This document shows, one piece after another, positions 24,057 to 36,003 of a stretch of DNA of 64,000 bases. The notes beneath the pieces were generated by a model, which saw nothing but the letters and a program-made list of their open reading frames with translations, did no database searches and was not told where the DNA came from. This stretch comes from Panaeolus papilionaceus. Lineage: Eukaryota > Basidiomycota > Agaricomycetes > Agaricales. A program made the translations under genes and the position numbers. Each line of letters starts with the position of its first letter. Positions within the stretch are counted from its first letter, which is position 1. Location: the NCBI GenBank assembly GCA_015501605.1, contig JADNRZ010000005.1, forward strand, positions 558,001 to 622,000. Reading direction: 5' to 3'.

Positions 24057-24380
24057 TTATCTTCTTGTAACGTATCGCCAGTAAGCAGCGTTTGGCGGCT
24101 AAAAATGTCAAAAAAAATGTCAGACTCTTTCTCGATCTTCAGAGGTGTTCAAGACAACATACCTGAGTGCCTGGTGTAGAGTCATCTAAACAATTTAAAG
24201 AAAAAGTAAGATATAAAACTCTTGAAAAGATTCAGACAGTTGATACGTACGATCTCTAATGCACTCCCAGATATCGACACCTCGACTTTTTGGATCCCAA
24301 ACGCCGCACTGGCTATGTAGTGTCCAGTGAACGTTCAACTCCCAAATTCTTGTTGCATTTCCGACGACAACTCCTGGCAT
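24057..24380 (-). CDS. small CBM5/12-like (chitin-binding type 3-like) protein, 64 residues
   Basis: Exons 24380-24251, 24185-24163 and 24098-24057 are separated by 65- and 64-nt introns with GTACGT and GTATGT donors and TTTAG acceptors. They join to 64 codons plus TAA. The protein is Trp-rich (positions about 13, 18, 28, 38, 58). Its second half, Trp-Glu-Cys-Ile-Arg-Asp-His-Asp-Ser-Thr then Gln-Pro-Pro-Asn-Ala-Ala-Tyr-Trp, resembles the ChtBD3/CBM5-12 pattern in which an aromatic-x-Cys-x-x-x-His-x-Ser segment precedes Pro-Pro..Leu-Trp. Those modules bind chitin through surface aromatics. No signal peptide is visible, so it would be cytosolic or released unconventionally. Domain assignment is inference; the gene model is well supported. 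Confidence 0.6.
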
Positions 24381-24492
24381 TGTAGATGAAGATGACTGAA
24401 GGGTAAATGAGAAAGTGTTCAGAGTCCTTTTGAAAGGTACTTGGATGAGTAGGAGTAATGACAATGGAGTCGTATGGAGAGAGAGTTGGGGA

Positions 24493-24499
24493 TTTTATA
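24493..24499 (-). promoter_or_regulatory. TATA box of the CBM-like gene
   Basis: Minus-strand TATAAAA lies 113 bp upstream of the ATG at 24380. A C/T-rich leader follows it up to the start codon, as in highly expressed basidiomycete genes. Confidence 0.55.
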
Positions 24500-26194
24500 C
24501 CGGCTGACATCAATCAACCAACGCAAATCTCGATCCATCCATCGACTACAAGATCTCATTAACAACCAAACCAATATCAACCGACTCGGTTCAACTTGTC
24601 ACAACTTTGTGACAAACCAATTCAGCCCATATCTGTAAAGGCCACGAGGAGATCTCGCATACAAGCACAGATATATCTCTAACACTTACATCCACCAAAC
24701 AACAACTTTTATTTCAGTATTTAATGAGGAGGGAATACCTCTTTATTTTGAAGAAATATTTTATTCGACTGATTACTGAGGACCAGCCCAAGGCAAAGAG
24801 CAATGAACTGCACCCTTGTGTGGTTACCAGCACAACAGATGAAACACACTCCTCCGCCGGGTCGTTTCAATGTGAATATGTACCCTTCGTCAAATTTCAA
24901 ATTCCAACTTTTTTTTTTTCAATTTTTTTTTTCAAGCTAAGCTTCTCCGAAGACGCGTACCCCTGAAAGTTCATGTCTCTTTGTCTTTCTACTCTGATGC
25001 CTGGACTGGGCATAAATGGGTTGCCCAAAGCAAAGCTTTCGGAATTGCTTTCACTTCTTTCTTTGAAAGGGATCAATCACAATTCGCTAGTTGTAAGAAG
25101 CCTCAAGGGTCGGCGGGACAGGGAAGGGAATGGAACTCGTTTGACCTTATTCATCCATCTTTTTCTTTCAACAATGAAAGAGCGGCGGTACTCGTGGCAT
25201 TGAAGCAGGCAAAATGGTCAATTCTGAACGTTCGGTATCTCCGATTTGGACACGTCGTTCATGCCTGTATATGGCAAAATAAAATATCATTCGGTTTCGA
25301 ACATACATACATACCATTCGAACAACTTTTCATGTCAATGATGAAGCTACTACGGAATAGGATATACAGGGTTGCTTTCTTTCACCTTCTTAAACGACCT
25401 GACCCCTCTGCATCAGTTTACGCCTTTTACTTCGCTAGCCACATCACACCGTCAAGTCAGGAGTCAAAATCACACCATAGGACTGATGAAGCCACCAAAG
25501 CGTATAGCCATTCGACCACGCTGCGACTGCGCCCACTGACAAGCAATGTAAGCAATACAATTTATTGATATCCCTTTCACTGCAAAAGGGGCCTGAGAAA
25601 GCCGAGTCTGAATCGTGCTTCAATTGCTGACTGACACTCGAACAAAACGAGGACACGAACGAACGCCCATGTTTTCCCGAGCACGCGCTACTCTGGCTCA
25701 CTTTTGACTGCTGCGACCGGGGCTGGGTCTGATCATGATCATATGTATAGTCTAGGTACGTGATAAGCTAAGCTTGCTTCATATCCATATAAAGACCCAC
25801 CCACTACTTATGCCGGGTACCATCTCATCTCGTGTGTACAAAAGGTCTTACTTTGAAGAGTGACTGTCTGACATAACATTACCTGGGACTACGGCTGTGT
25901 GCTACTTACTGTGCTACTTGTGCAACACCGTAACGGCTAATGAAGTACCGGCTAGTCAAAACTTGTTACAAGCCCAAATACGAGTGCGTTTTCTGCGAAT
26001 TGCGCAAACGTGTTGCCGACCATCAAGGAACATTTTGTCTGCTTAGCACTCGATTCGTGGACCTTGTTTGAGCTGCTCTCGTTTGGGCCGTGTGTCCAAC
26101 CAACCAAGCTGTATAGTATCCGGCGTATCAGGAACAATAAATATATCGAAGTAAGTATGTAGGTCCCTCTGCAGTGCGGACTTGGTACGGTCGA

Positions 26195-26211
26195 GTGTAG
26201 CGGACACTCAG
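26195..26211. repeat. short hairpin repeat, copy 1
   Basis: GAGTGT-AGCGG-ACACTC is a perfect 6-bp inverted repeat with a 5-nt loop. Fifteen bases of it (26196-26210) recur exactly at 32800-32814. Function unknown; possibly a protein-binding site or a repeat fragment. Confidence 0.3.
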
Positions 26212-26533
26212 CCCCGGGTCGGGTGCTAGGATTAGCTCTTTCGAAGATGTAACGGTGATTAGAATTGTTGTTGACCAAGTCAGCAAGCTGAACTCTGTGT
26301 CCCAGTCGGACAGACAAGAATAGTCGCGCGTCTGACTCGACTTGAAGCTATCGCCGTCTGCGCCCGCATTGATCATATCAATTCATTTCATTATCTATCA
26401 AAAGGTGGTTCGACATTACATGGGCTTTCGACATCTTCTTTTCTTTCAACCGTTCCGCCGATTCACCCCTTAGCTAATGTAAGTAAGTGTGACTAAAGTT
26501 AACGGACCCATGATATTTATTGCAACAGGCACA

Positions 26534-26776
26534 ATGGCCCGTCCTTCTTCTGCGCATGACAGCACCATTCGCTGCGAGATGTCGAAACACGGCAGTGTGC
26601 TTCGTCGAGCGAGTACTCCCCATATGACCCTCCTCGAGTACCTCCTCCTCGAGAAGCTCACCGATGAAGCACATTCAGCCAATGTTATTCCGAATCCGAA
26701 GCATCACAGTATTATGGCACCAATACAGGGGAAGTCGCCGTCTCTATACCCTCCGTTCCTCCGTACGTCCAGATGA
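26534..26776 (+). CDS. hypothetical small protein (80 residues)
   Basis: An ATG-to-TGA frame starts MARPSSAHDSTIRCEMSKHG. It is preceded by a C/T-rich leader and a 50-nt candidate 5'-UTR intron (26479-26528, GTAAGT..CAACAG). The middle is leucine-rich and helix-like (Leu-Leu-Glu-Tyr-Leu-Leu-Leu-Glu-Lys-Leu), and the end is Pro/Ser-rich. There is no signal peptide, membrane helix or known domain. If the intron is retained, an in-frame ATG at 26510 would add eight residues. Confidence 0.4.
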   Translation: MARPSSAHDSTIRCEMSKHGSVLRRASTPHMTLLEYLLLEKLTDEAHSANVIPNPKHHSIMAPIQGKSPSLYPPFLRTSR

Positions 26777-29700
26777 TGTCCAACCTTATTTTAAATGTTA
26801 CGGTTATTTATGGTCTGCCTGCCCATATGTATGCCCATCCCATTCATTTATACGTGATTCGAGTTCATGTATAACCGACCTCTCGAATTCCGGTAATTCA
26901 AACGGACCCAGTTGCTTTCATAGTAGGCTACTTAATAAGTTGTGTGCGCGCTGTGTAGTAAAGTAGGTGAGATGACGGCGAGCTGTGGACATTATTTTAT
27001 TTCACGTTCTGACAGACATACCTTAGGTCCGGTGATTTTTGTGATTCATAAAACGACACGTTGCCCAACTTGGAGAGTGCTTTCATTTGTATAGGTTGAA
27101 ACACCGGAGGACGAGCCGATGACGGACGTTGCTTGAATTGAACACTCAGCGGCTTTGACAAAGTCTTCCCATCCCATCCGCCTTGTACGCTATGAAAAGT
27201 GTTCCGAGTTCTTCCTTTGACCTTCGTGAGTAGTTGCATATTGCTAATGTCTTTTGCTTGTGTTTTGCACAAGATGTGAAATCACCTCTGTGAAGAACAT
27301 GCAGTAAAGGCGCTTGTACTTACTTAGGCATGAGAAGCATTTTGAGGCTCCACTTCAAAGTATGACTTAGGCGCTCGATAAATATCTAGTCCAGCGAATG
27401 TGCCGCAGCGCCCACAAGACAATACAAATCTAATCGCGCATCCATTCCTAAACACATGGCAGGAATAGCTCTCCCCTTGGGGCCAGTACTCATCCCTGAT
27501 CTAATACTAGTTGAGACCCTAAGTCATCCGCATGACTCATTACTTCATCAATCGCACCTCTTTCAAATTCAAAACTATGATTCGATACTATTACATTAAC
27601 CCGACTCAGCCCTGCCCACGCGCTCTTCCCCAGATGCGCAGCCTCCCTGCGCGTGAACAGTTCCGCTCTCGCACTAGCACCATGAAGGAAAGAAAGGCGG
27701 AAATAACAAATGCACCCCATTTTTCCTCCCCTGTTCTATTTATGTTTTCCTAATCTGATAGAATGGGTTTTTCTGTGAGCGGTGAATCTTACCCTATGAT
27801 AGCCCCCTGTCAGGTCGGATCCAAGAATAGCTTCGAGCTGTACATATTCTTTTCAAGCAGGACGGATCCTGTAGGCTGAAACCATGTCTTGGATTGCCGT
27901 TGCACATATTTCTTATCGTGTTGTTTGGTGCACCGTTGATAATATGATAAACTGATACCTTGCGATGGCGAGTTGGTCAATGATCGAGCTGAGAGCTTGG
28001 TTCGTTTAGTTGGGTATGATAGAAACTGGTACGATCACAAGCGGTACGATATCGAATGCACCCATAATCACCAACATCTTCTTCCATCAACTGACATCAT
28101 ATTGTCACCTTCACTCCCCGCGCGACGCGATATACTCGAAGCTTTTGTCATAACCTTCGATCTTTCACAATCACTACACGAATCAATTCAAATTCCAATC
28201 TCGCATACCTTCCACGTTTGATTCGCGTTTTTATGGAACGTCTATTCTATTCTAATCTACGAGCAATCGACCAGGGGGGTGTTCCTGCACAACACAGGAG
28301 GAGCAAGGGCAGGAACTTGACCTTGAGAAAAGGGTTGTAACGTGGCCTTGCTTGCCTTGCGATCGCTGTCATTCGATTGCCAGAGTAGGACGGAGCAAGG
28401 GGCTGTTTTCCGAACGGCTGCTAGGATTTATAATGGGTGTGTGTGATAAAACATCGTAGGTCAGGCTGTCCTTTTCCTATCCTCTTGTGGGTACTCGTCC
28501 GGTAATCTGATTAGTTCTGTATGTATTGTCAATGCGAATTTGAATGCGATTACTCTACAGCAGGAGGCCTAGGTGCTGCTGGATGTGAACGCGATCGATC
28601 TATTCACGTTGCGTTATGCGCGGAAACAAAAAGAGCGAAAAGGCTCGACTGTATACCCCTCGGGACCTCCTTCGGCTATTCTATTGCCTCTTTGATATAG
28701 CAAATATCGCGTGCTGCTTGAACATGCAACCTCGAGGCGTGTCATGAGTACGATAGGGTCAAGTTGCATTGTCCCGACGAGGCCATTCATCGATACAATT
28801 GTCTTGATAGTGGTAATTTCGGGAGACATAGAAGCTCGTATTTAATTCCTTGGAGGGTGGGAGGCGGTGGCGCTTTTGTGTTTGAACTCGTGTCGGCCCT
28901 TCGGGTTTCCCATTGGAGACTCTATGCATGTGCTTTCTGTGTTACTTGCATTCAGTCGGCGAGTGCCAACAGCTGTACCCTGTCCACATGTCCACACTTT
29001 TTCGCTGTCAATGCACATTCTAGCCCTTGGTCTGGGGAGTTTCGAGACCACGCGGCGGTATTAGGGGCTTGGTATTTAATTGCGCGAGTGAGTCTAGTTG
29101 GTAACTTGTAACTTATGTGCTGTATCCTGCCTGTGGGTGTGGGTGTAACACTGTAAAAACTGCAGTTATCGGCTATGGTTTATTGCGCGAATGGTACCTT
29201 ACGATGGCAATATTAATTCGAGGGGCTGTTGCGTGACATCTCATCGTTGTAGAGCTGGCAGTGGTTACACGCTCGAGACGACGTTGTCTGGTGTGTAATA
29301 GTTTCGAACCGCTGTTATTACACTTCACTGACGGTAAAAATACTGCAAACGAAATTTAAAGACAATCATATGCGTCCAGTGGTTCAGTTCGACGGGTCTC
29401 TAAGGGAGTCACCTTGGAGAGCCTTGTATTGTTCCGCTGCTCGAAGGTCGAGAGATCATGAGGCCGCGGCTCTCTTTTGCGCTTGGCGATCGAAGTCGCT
29501 GTTCAAACACGGTCCATTAATCAGCGACTAGACGCGCGAACCCTGAACGCACTAGCATAATAAGCCGCGGTAACGGTGTTCTTGGCACTGTTTGGACTCT
29601 GCATTCGCCGGACATAGCTCCTGAGAAAGGTGAACCACTCAAAACCAAATATCGAATGCATATATCTATTCCCGTATCATTTGGCTTCCTCGCGCTCGTT

Positions 29701-32700
29701 TCAAGCCGGTATGTTAATTCTGTGACCATGAGCTTCCATTCAGCTAGTAGGGAATGCCACGGCTCGAGATCAAGGTAGTATGTAGGCAATTGCTGATAGG
29801 TGCCATCGGAAGGCGAAGTCAAGATACACCGACCTGGTATTTCTGTATCTCCTCAGATTCTCTCCGAGTCCGGTATTCTTATAATAGATCTATGGATGGA
29901 CTTAAGAGCAATTTCACCATCTGAATTGCCTTAAGTTTCTCGGGATCACCACGACGTCGACGGCTCACGCACAAGTTGCTCTAACTCTCCTTCGAAGACG
30001 ACGGATTTCGTGTTCCTCCGATACCACAGGCACAAACAAGAGCTTAAAATATTGCCCGGTTTGTCACTGAAATGACCGCACCCTTATCTACCCTTTCATA
30101 GTGAGCGTATTGGAAGTGAAGCTATGCATAACCCTCGCCGTCGAGGTTCCATTTTATCCCATGAATCAAAGTACACGCACCGGTTGGAGTTGGAGCAATT
30201 TTAGGGGCGATTTCGACCCATGCACCGATGTGTAGCTGATTCCCCGTCTTCTGGATTTACATCGAGGCAGCGTGTGTCCCTTGGATACCAAGGCAGGTGG
30301 ACTGCCTACAACTACTCATCATTTTACATTTATTAGAATGGAGAATTTGGTGTGGATACGACGGAGAATTGCAAGGGGAAGTGGATTCACTTCTCGACCC
30401 TGCCTCTACATTTTTAAAAATGTGAGCTGAATGTCGAGCATTCTGCGCGTCTTTGTACCCTATTTTTGCACCTTTCCATTGCTTTCTTTTGAAATTCAAA
30501 AAGATTCTCAGGTCGAAGGAGGCCTCTGTGTGTCGGAAGATTTTCAAAAGGCATTGCCGGATCAGAGGATCAGGCTGATTCTCTTTGGAGGTACTTACAT
30601 ACTCTCGGCAGGTCCCGCTATTCCGGCCCAGGCAGCCGAGCAGTCATCCATAACTACAAAAGCACCGGACTCCCGAGCATTGAACTTGCTCTTTCCTTCG
30701 CTACCTCCATGCACGCGTGCTATCGCGACCTTGCTAAATGCCCTTGCCCACTGCCCAGGATGATGCGGAATCTTTGCTTCACGTCTTACTATTACCCTAA
30801 GCCCAGTCTGCCCAGATCAAGCCACGAAATGTCACGCTGAGAAATGGTTCGAAAAAAAAAGAAAATCAGCTCGAGTCATACGGAGCTTGATCATCGTGAT
30901 AACTAAAGACTTGCACCAAGGACGCCAGGAGGTCTTCAGAGGTCTTCGCAGGCTCACAAAGGCTCTCGGATCGTGTACAAGCTCCAATGATGCGCAAGCC
31001 TGCTTACAGCATTGGAAAGAGATTAAACTCATTGGTCCCCACAAAATTTTATGATTCTGATTCTCCAACTCGAGTGGTGTCAAGGGCATGGTACAAATTG
31101 GCTTTTCTTGGGGTTTCATAACGTGGAGCACCTATCACCGACTATAAAGGTTATCGGGATATCATTTTGTCAATTTAACTCTTAAAAGCGCTGCGGAAGG
31201 GACCCACAATTTGGCGCATCTAAGTACAATATCACGAACCGCGGCTCTGTGGGCTTCACCGAGGGTCCCCACAGACTTTCCCTTGTATCAGGACAGGTAT
31301 TGACAAGGTTTGCGATCCGATGATTGTGAATCACCGAAATGAACGGCAAGGGGAGATCATAGTGGTACTTACAGTCCAATGAGGTCCAAGGATGGGTTGT
31401 ACTGCTATGTGTATATTTCCCTGTGGTTCTGACCGCGAAAGACCGAGTGCTGAAGTTATGACAGCGGAACACTCGAGCTTGTTTCTAACAGCAGATAAAG
31501 ATCTTCGTATGTATTTGTGCTACCACGTTAGACGATATTCAATCCCGTGCATTGCCTTGTGTTCCAAGCGTGTGCCAGCGGATGACAGTTGCTTCTCTGT
31601 TTATCTGGCGTAATAATGTTAACTGGTCTGGACGTCGTGTTCATTGGCTTTGATGGTGAAGGCTCTTCCGATAATTGGTAGTGCTGGTCCCTTCTAATCT
31701 CCGTGAGAGTTTCATGATTCGGAAAGGGTGGCTACAAGCCAAGGAATCACGTAGGCGCGTTTCCTTTCATGCACTTTGTGATACTTTTCCAATGGCCGAG
31801 CTCCACCGGTGCTACATCAGTCAGAAAGGCAACACAACGCCTTTGTCGAAAGGTCAGATTCATAGGTTTCCTTACAGTTAACGTGTACAATAATCTACTG
31901 ATATAACGACGATAAAGAATGGTGCATGCATCTTGGTAACACCAAATTACTAACAAGATGTGTCCTCGGTCCGACTAACAATAAATGGCGCCTATCGATG
32001 AATCCATTCGAGCGTCAATTGCATGTGGTTCGCAACAATAGCCCGGTGATCCGACTTCTTCATCTTATTTGATCTTATGCAGTGGCGAAGCCCACAGTGA
32101 CGAAGCACATGCCCGCATCTCCTTTGTTGAGAAGTGCCCTGACCCCTTGGCCTTGTGATAACTCACAGCCATCCTGAGGCCAGCTCATTGCGCACGCTGA
32201 CGAGATGATCACCCAAATAAACAACTGCCGAGGAGAATACAATGGTAAGTAATGACCGGACAAGCGCGGAAAATTACAAGATATCAGCAAAGAGAACCCT
32301 TAGAAGCCTATCCAGCAATCCAGAACGGTACATTTGTTAATTTCGCAGTTTCCCCTGTTCCTTCTGTCGAAAAATATGTAGCCCAGTCTAAGGTGTGACG
32401 GTGGGCTGGTTCTTTTCTTATCAGCGCAATAAAGAGAATTCATTCTAAAAACATCCAGTGGCGTTTAATATTAGATCACAAGACAGTAAAGATAGACAAA
32501 GCTACCTTTGATGAAGAGAAAATTGTCTATTTCCGGTTGTAGTTCGCAAAGACAAGGATGAAAGGGTACAGCCGGTGACGAAAGAGGTCTTCGAGGCTTC
32601 TTTACTTGCAGCGTTAGCCGCCAATACATGGGAAGCGCAACGAAGTATCGACTGGCAAATCGCGCACGGTTATGGACAATGTCAAAAAAACGAACACTGG

Positions 32701-34109
32701 TTCATAATCTTCGTCACGATCACACTGAGTCGAACCAAATGGTATAGTAGATATGCCACGATGTTTCACCGAGTCCCTTTGTTGCGATGAGCGTTTGACT
32801 GTAGCGGACACTCATCAATGATCTTCACATATCTAGAGATTTGCATCTTGGCAGAAAATTTGGTGAGAGTCTTGAACAAGCGCATTTTGCGGACTTAGTA
32901 GGACACATTGCTGTGCTGCTTGCTAGTTCCCGACCTCAGTAGCGGCCCAACTGTGTATGTAGCTGGAAATCTCCGCCGTACTGCATCAATCGATGTTACT
33001 CCGATTACTATGGCTCGTCGTCAGTATCCAAAAACAAACTCTGTCAGTCACACAAACGGTTCAAAGATGAAGCAGTAACGTAAAGAAGCTTTTTCTAGCG
33101 AGCGGCGCGCAACTGTTTTCGAAGATAAACTGGTCCTCACCATGGTGCCAAGAAGTTTCAAAGCAGGCAGGCAGACAGCCCACAGGTCACAGGAAGACGG
33201 ATCCAGGTACTTGGCCAAGCCGCCCCGCAAATGGGAGACAATCAAAGCATAAAGCACAATTCTGCGAAGTAATCTTAACTGGAGAGGGGAAGAAGAGGAG
33301 CTCTTTCGTCGAATGAAGCACCGCGGCTACTAGCCTGAAATACCTGCGATAGTATCCATTACACCCAGAATTGCTTTGCAGTGTGAGAGTAGGTCGACAT
33401 AGAAGAGTCTAGGGGGATTGATTCACATGGTCGTTCTGAGGTCAGTTGTCACTCAGTCAACCAGACGAATAAAACACAGGAAAATATGAAAGGCCAGAGA
33501 TTTTAATAGAACGCGTTCCCCTTAAGGTGCAGTCATATACCCACGTACTCGGGAAGTAGACAGGTCAGGATACCAAGAAGTTCGGAAATACACCCTGGCA
33601 GAAGCATGTCGAGCTTTAGACTACACCCTCCAGAAAAGTTATGCCATGATTGAACAGACGAAGTTATAAAAGCGATTTTTTCTGGTATCCTGAGCATCTC
33701 CGAGTAGACAGGGAACCGGAGAGGGCTCGAACCTACCATAGGAAAGGAACATCGCCTATCGTCGCGTCATTATCAGGTCATATCCGACATTCAGAACCTC
33801 TGGGAGAGCTTCCAGCCTGAGTGTGGGTCCTGTGATTATCCAAATCAGAAAAGCAACGCGCCTTAGGCTGTAAGTACAAAGAAGAACTGAATTTGAAGCT
33901 TTACACCAGGCAGATAACGCAGATGGAGGTTCCAGAGCAAGAACGTTGATGGTACACGCGTCAATGTCGCTGGCCAATCAACATGCATCAGAGGCGCGGT
34001 CTGAAATTCCTTCCCAGTCGCCAATCTGCTCTTCCTCACATACCATATCCAGTGTTTGCTAAACTTTGCTCATTGCCAGTGAATTTCGACCGTCAAGGTC
34101 CTTATGAGC
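26777..34109. other. gene-poor region, 7.3 kb
   Basis: No frame here has supporting splice sites, a promoter-like leader or family resemblance. The longest is 110 codons (30431-30763, plus), which is within chance. Short hydrophobic minus-strand frames at 33533-33739 and 33756-33977 could be remnants of a membrane-protein gene, but I cannot join them. Confidence 0.4.
32798..32814. repeat. short hairpin repeat, copy 2
   Basis: This is the same 15-mer as at 26196-26210, in the same orientation. The left arm differs by one base (GACTGT), so the hairpin is imperfect. Confidence 0.3.
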
Positions 34110-34549
34110 ATGTTCTCGACCTATAAGTCAAAATTAACGACTTCTCAACGAATGGTGAGTGTTTATTTTTGCCCGAATTTTTGAATTTATTTATAACTGA
34201 CCGCCAACATCTGTTCATAGGGAGTCGGATTCACGGGTTCACTTCTTATCTTTGGGGTTACCTTCTACTTCGCCAAATCATGGGTATCTGGAAAGCGAAA
34301 GGCAGAACTCGATGATTATAGAAGACGTGAGTGTTCTAGCTGCTCGGTTTTTACCAGTGGTTTGTCCGAGTGCGGCGACTCGGTGGTACAACTACGTCTA
34401 GCACACTGATATCGTGTCGGACTTAGTGGTCTTTCCATCTTTTCTTCTTGGCCTGGCATTCATATCTGTCGTACTGTACTTATAAGCTGTCTTTTTTTGG
34501 GGTAGACCGGTCACTTCCACCAACCTCCGATTCATCATCCAATCAATGA
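34110..34549 (+). CDS. small single-helix membrane protein (64 residues), first of a pair
   Basis: Exons 34110-34154, 34221-34326 and 34506-34549 join in frame to 64 residues. The basic N-terminus MFSTYKSKLTTSQRM is followed by one hydrophobic helix (about residues 16-33, Gly-Val-Gly-Phe-Thr-Gly-Ser-Leu-Leu-Ile-Phe-Gly-Val). Then come a Lys/Arg-rich segment (Ser-Gly-Lys-Arg-Lys-Ala-Glu-Leu-Asp-Asp-Tyr-Arg-Arg) and a Ser-rich tail. I do not recognise the family; it may be a small mitochondrial or ER membrane protein. The last intron is long for this locus (179 nt). Its neighbour 288 bp downstream has the same exon layout. Confidence 0.6.
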
Positions 34550-34837
34550 AATCGCTTCACCACCGAGCTCCGTTAGCGGACATTATTGAGTGGCGAAACT
34601 TTTGTACCCCACAAGCGTATACCCTAGGTTTCAAGTACGATCAATTAATACCCAAATCTGCGAGTCTGCAAAGCCCCTTTCTAAATCCCGTGTTCAACCA
34701 CTTGCCATAGAAGTCTCGCATCTGAATCAAAAAGATATTTCAATTGGTTCCTGTTCAGTGTCCTTTCTCCCTTGTTCTCTTTAAACCACCACTCTCTACC
34801 ACGGTTACTTGGAATTCTCAGCCTAATATCTGTCACA

Positions 34838-35474
34838 ATGTCCACCAGCAGTTACCGCCCGAATCAATTTGGCCGGGTATGTTTTTCAATACATTGCCGT
34901 CTCAACTGTTCTTAATACGCGATTTTTACCCTTGTCTCCAGGCATTCATGATTGTCGGCGGCCTGACAGCAGCCACCCTTTTCGGCTCTTACTATGTCAG
35001 GCATCAGCACAAGAAGAGGGAACAAGCGGCTGGAGAAAATCCTATACGTAAGTCTAAAGACGCTCATAAGTATGACCAAGATACTCATGTTCACATTAAT
35101 CAGACGAACAAGTAATTGCTATCATGGCCAGAAGACCGGCTCCTGGAGAGGACCTTGAAAAGATAAGGTGGAAATACAGCGAGTCCCCGCCAGCCTTTCC
35201 AGGCACCGATCACCACAGCGGTCATGCCATCCGGGATCACTCTCAATGGAAGAAGACTCCTCAGTTCGAAGAAGTAGGCGAGGCGATCAGGTTCATGGAG
35301 CCAACGCCCCAGCGAGGTAGAAAAGATGGCTCCGAAAGGCCCTACACCAAGTCGCCTGATTATGTCAAAAACTACGGGAAGACAGACATTGCAAGGGCGA
35401 AGAGCAATCAGAGTAAAGTTGACGCTGAGACGGGTGTCCCTGCTGGTGCTCCAGCTCCAGTTGTGGGAGCGTAG
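34838..35474 (+). CDS. single-helix membrane protein (171 residues), second of a pair
   Basis: Exons 34838-34876, 34942-35047 and 35104-35474 give 171 residues. A 13-residue head (MSTSSYRPNQFGR) leads into one helix (about residues 14-33, Ala-Phe-Met-Ile-Val-Gly-Gly-Leu-Thr-Ala), a basic stretch (His-Gln-His-Lys-Lys-Arg-Glu-Gln), and then a long hydrophilic domain rich in Lys, Pro and Ser. The last intron uses the CAG at 35101-35103, and the frame is then open to TAG. If that splice is wrong, the third exon would start its own ATG at 35124. Family not recognised; the topology suggests a tail facing one side of an organelle membrane. Confidence 0.65.
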
Positions 35475-36003
35475 TCGTTCTGGAAGGCCCTTCGATATCA
35501 TGATTGTATCCTTATTCTCTATTTAGAATATCAACGATGCTTCAGCACTCGTGAATCAGTCGTTTAATATGGTAATTCCTTGTATTGTTAATTTAGGGGT
35601 TAAGCATACTGGCTACCATAGGCATAAGTCCGTGTCTCCTACGACACACTGACCTAGGGTACTGGTCAGGTCCCTATTGGCAGGCCAACAGCTGTTGCCC
35701 AACGTCCATATGGTACTGTAATGTTACAGCATTAAATCTCTTCGTAATGAGATCTGGCTATTTCCCTAACGTCCAAAAGAGTAGGTTATAGTACAAATAA
35801 GTGGTCGGATTGATTTCATTAATGTCATATAAGAATGAGTTGAAATTGGCGAGGTCGAAAAGAGCAAGAAATCGAAAGTGATGAAGAAATTGAGAGATGT
35901 CGATGATGGAGACAATGAACAGATTGGTTGGGTGGTAGATTGTAAAGAGTGTCATGCAACTTGAACGTGGTGTGAGGATATGTTTGAGGAATGGTGCTGA
36001 TAA
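35475..36003. other. convergent intergenic region
   Basis: This stretch lies between the 3' ends of two convergent genes. It is AT-rich and should hold both polyadenylation regions. No gene seen. Confidence 0.5.

Larger units (their letters stand above)
24381..26533. other. intergenic with T tracts and one long uncertain frame
   Basis: After the CBM-like promoter come two T runs at 24909-24919 and 24923-24932, a typical nucleosome-depleting promoter feature. A plus-strand frame from about 24981 to 25568 (195 codons, no in-frame ATG near its start) follows. Its translation shows no domain, and I do not call it a gene. The right end (26400-26533) is C/T-rich leader of the next candidate. Confidence 0.4.

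Noticed and set aside
24981..25568. 195-codon plus-strand open frame
   Set aside because: It has no in-frame ATG near the start and extends upstream into T tracts. There is no recognisable domain. I kept it as a note only.
26195..32814. The repeated 15-mer as the two ends of one transposon
   Set aside because: The copies are in direct, not inverted, orientation, and nothing between them encodes a transposase or integrase.
33533..33977. Hydrophobic minus-strand frames as a membrane-protein gene
   Set aside because: I could not join them with splice sites or match a family pattern, so at most they are remnants.
26777..34109. Possible mating-type or pheromone locus in the gene-poor region
   Set aside because: I looked for short precursors ending in a CaaX-type motif, homeodomain genes or a Ste3-like receptor and found none.
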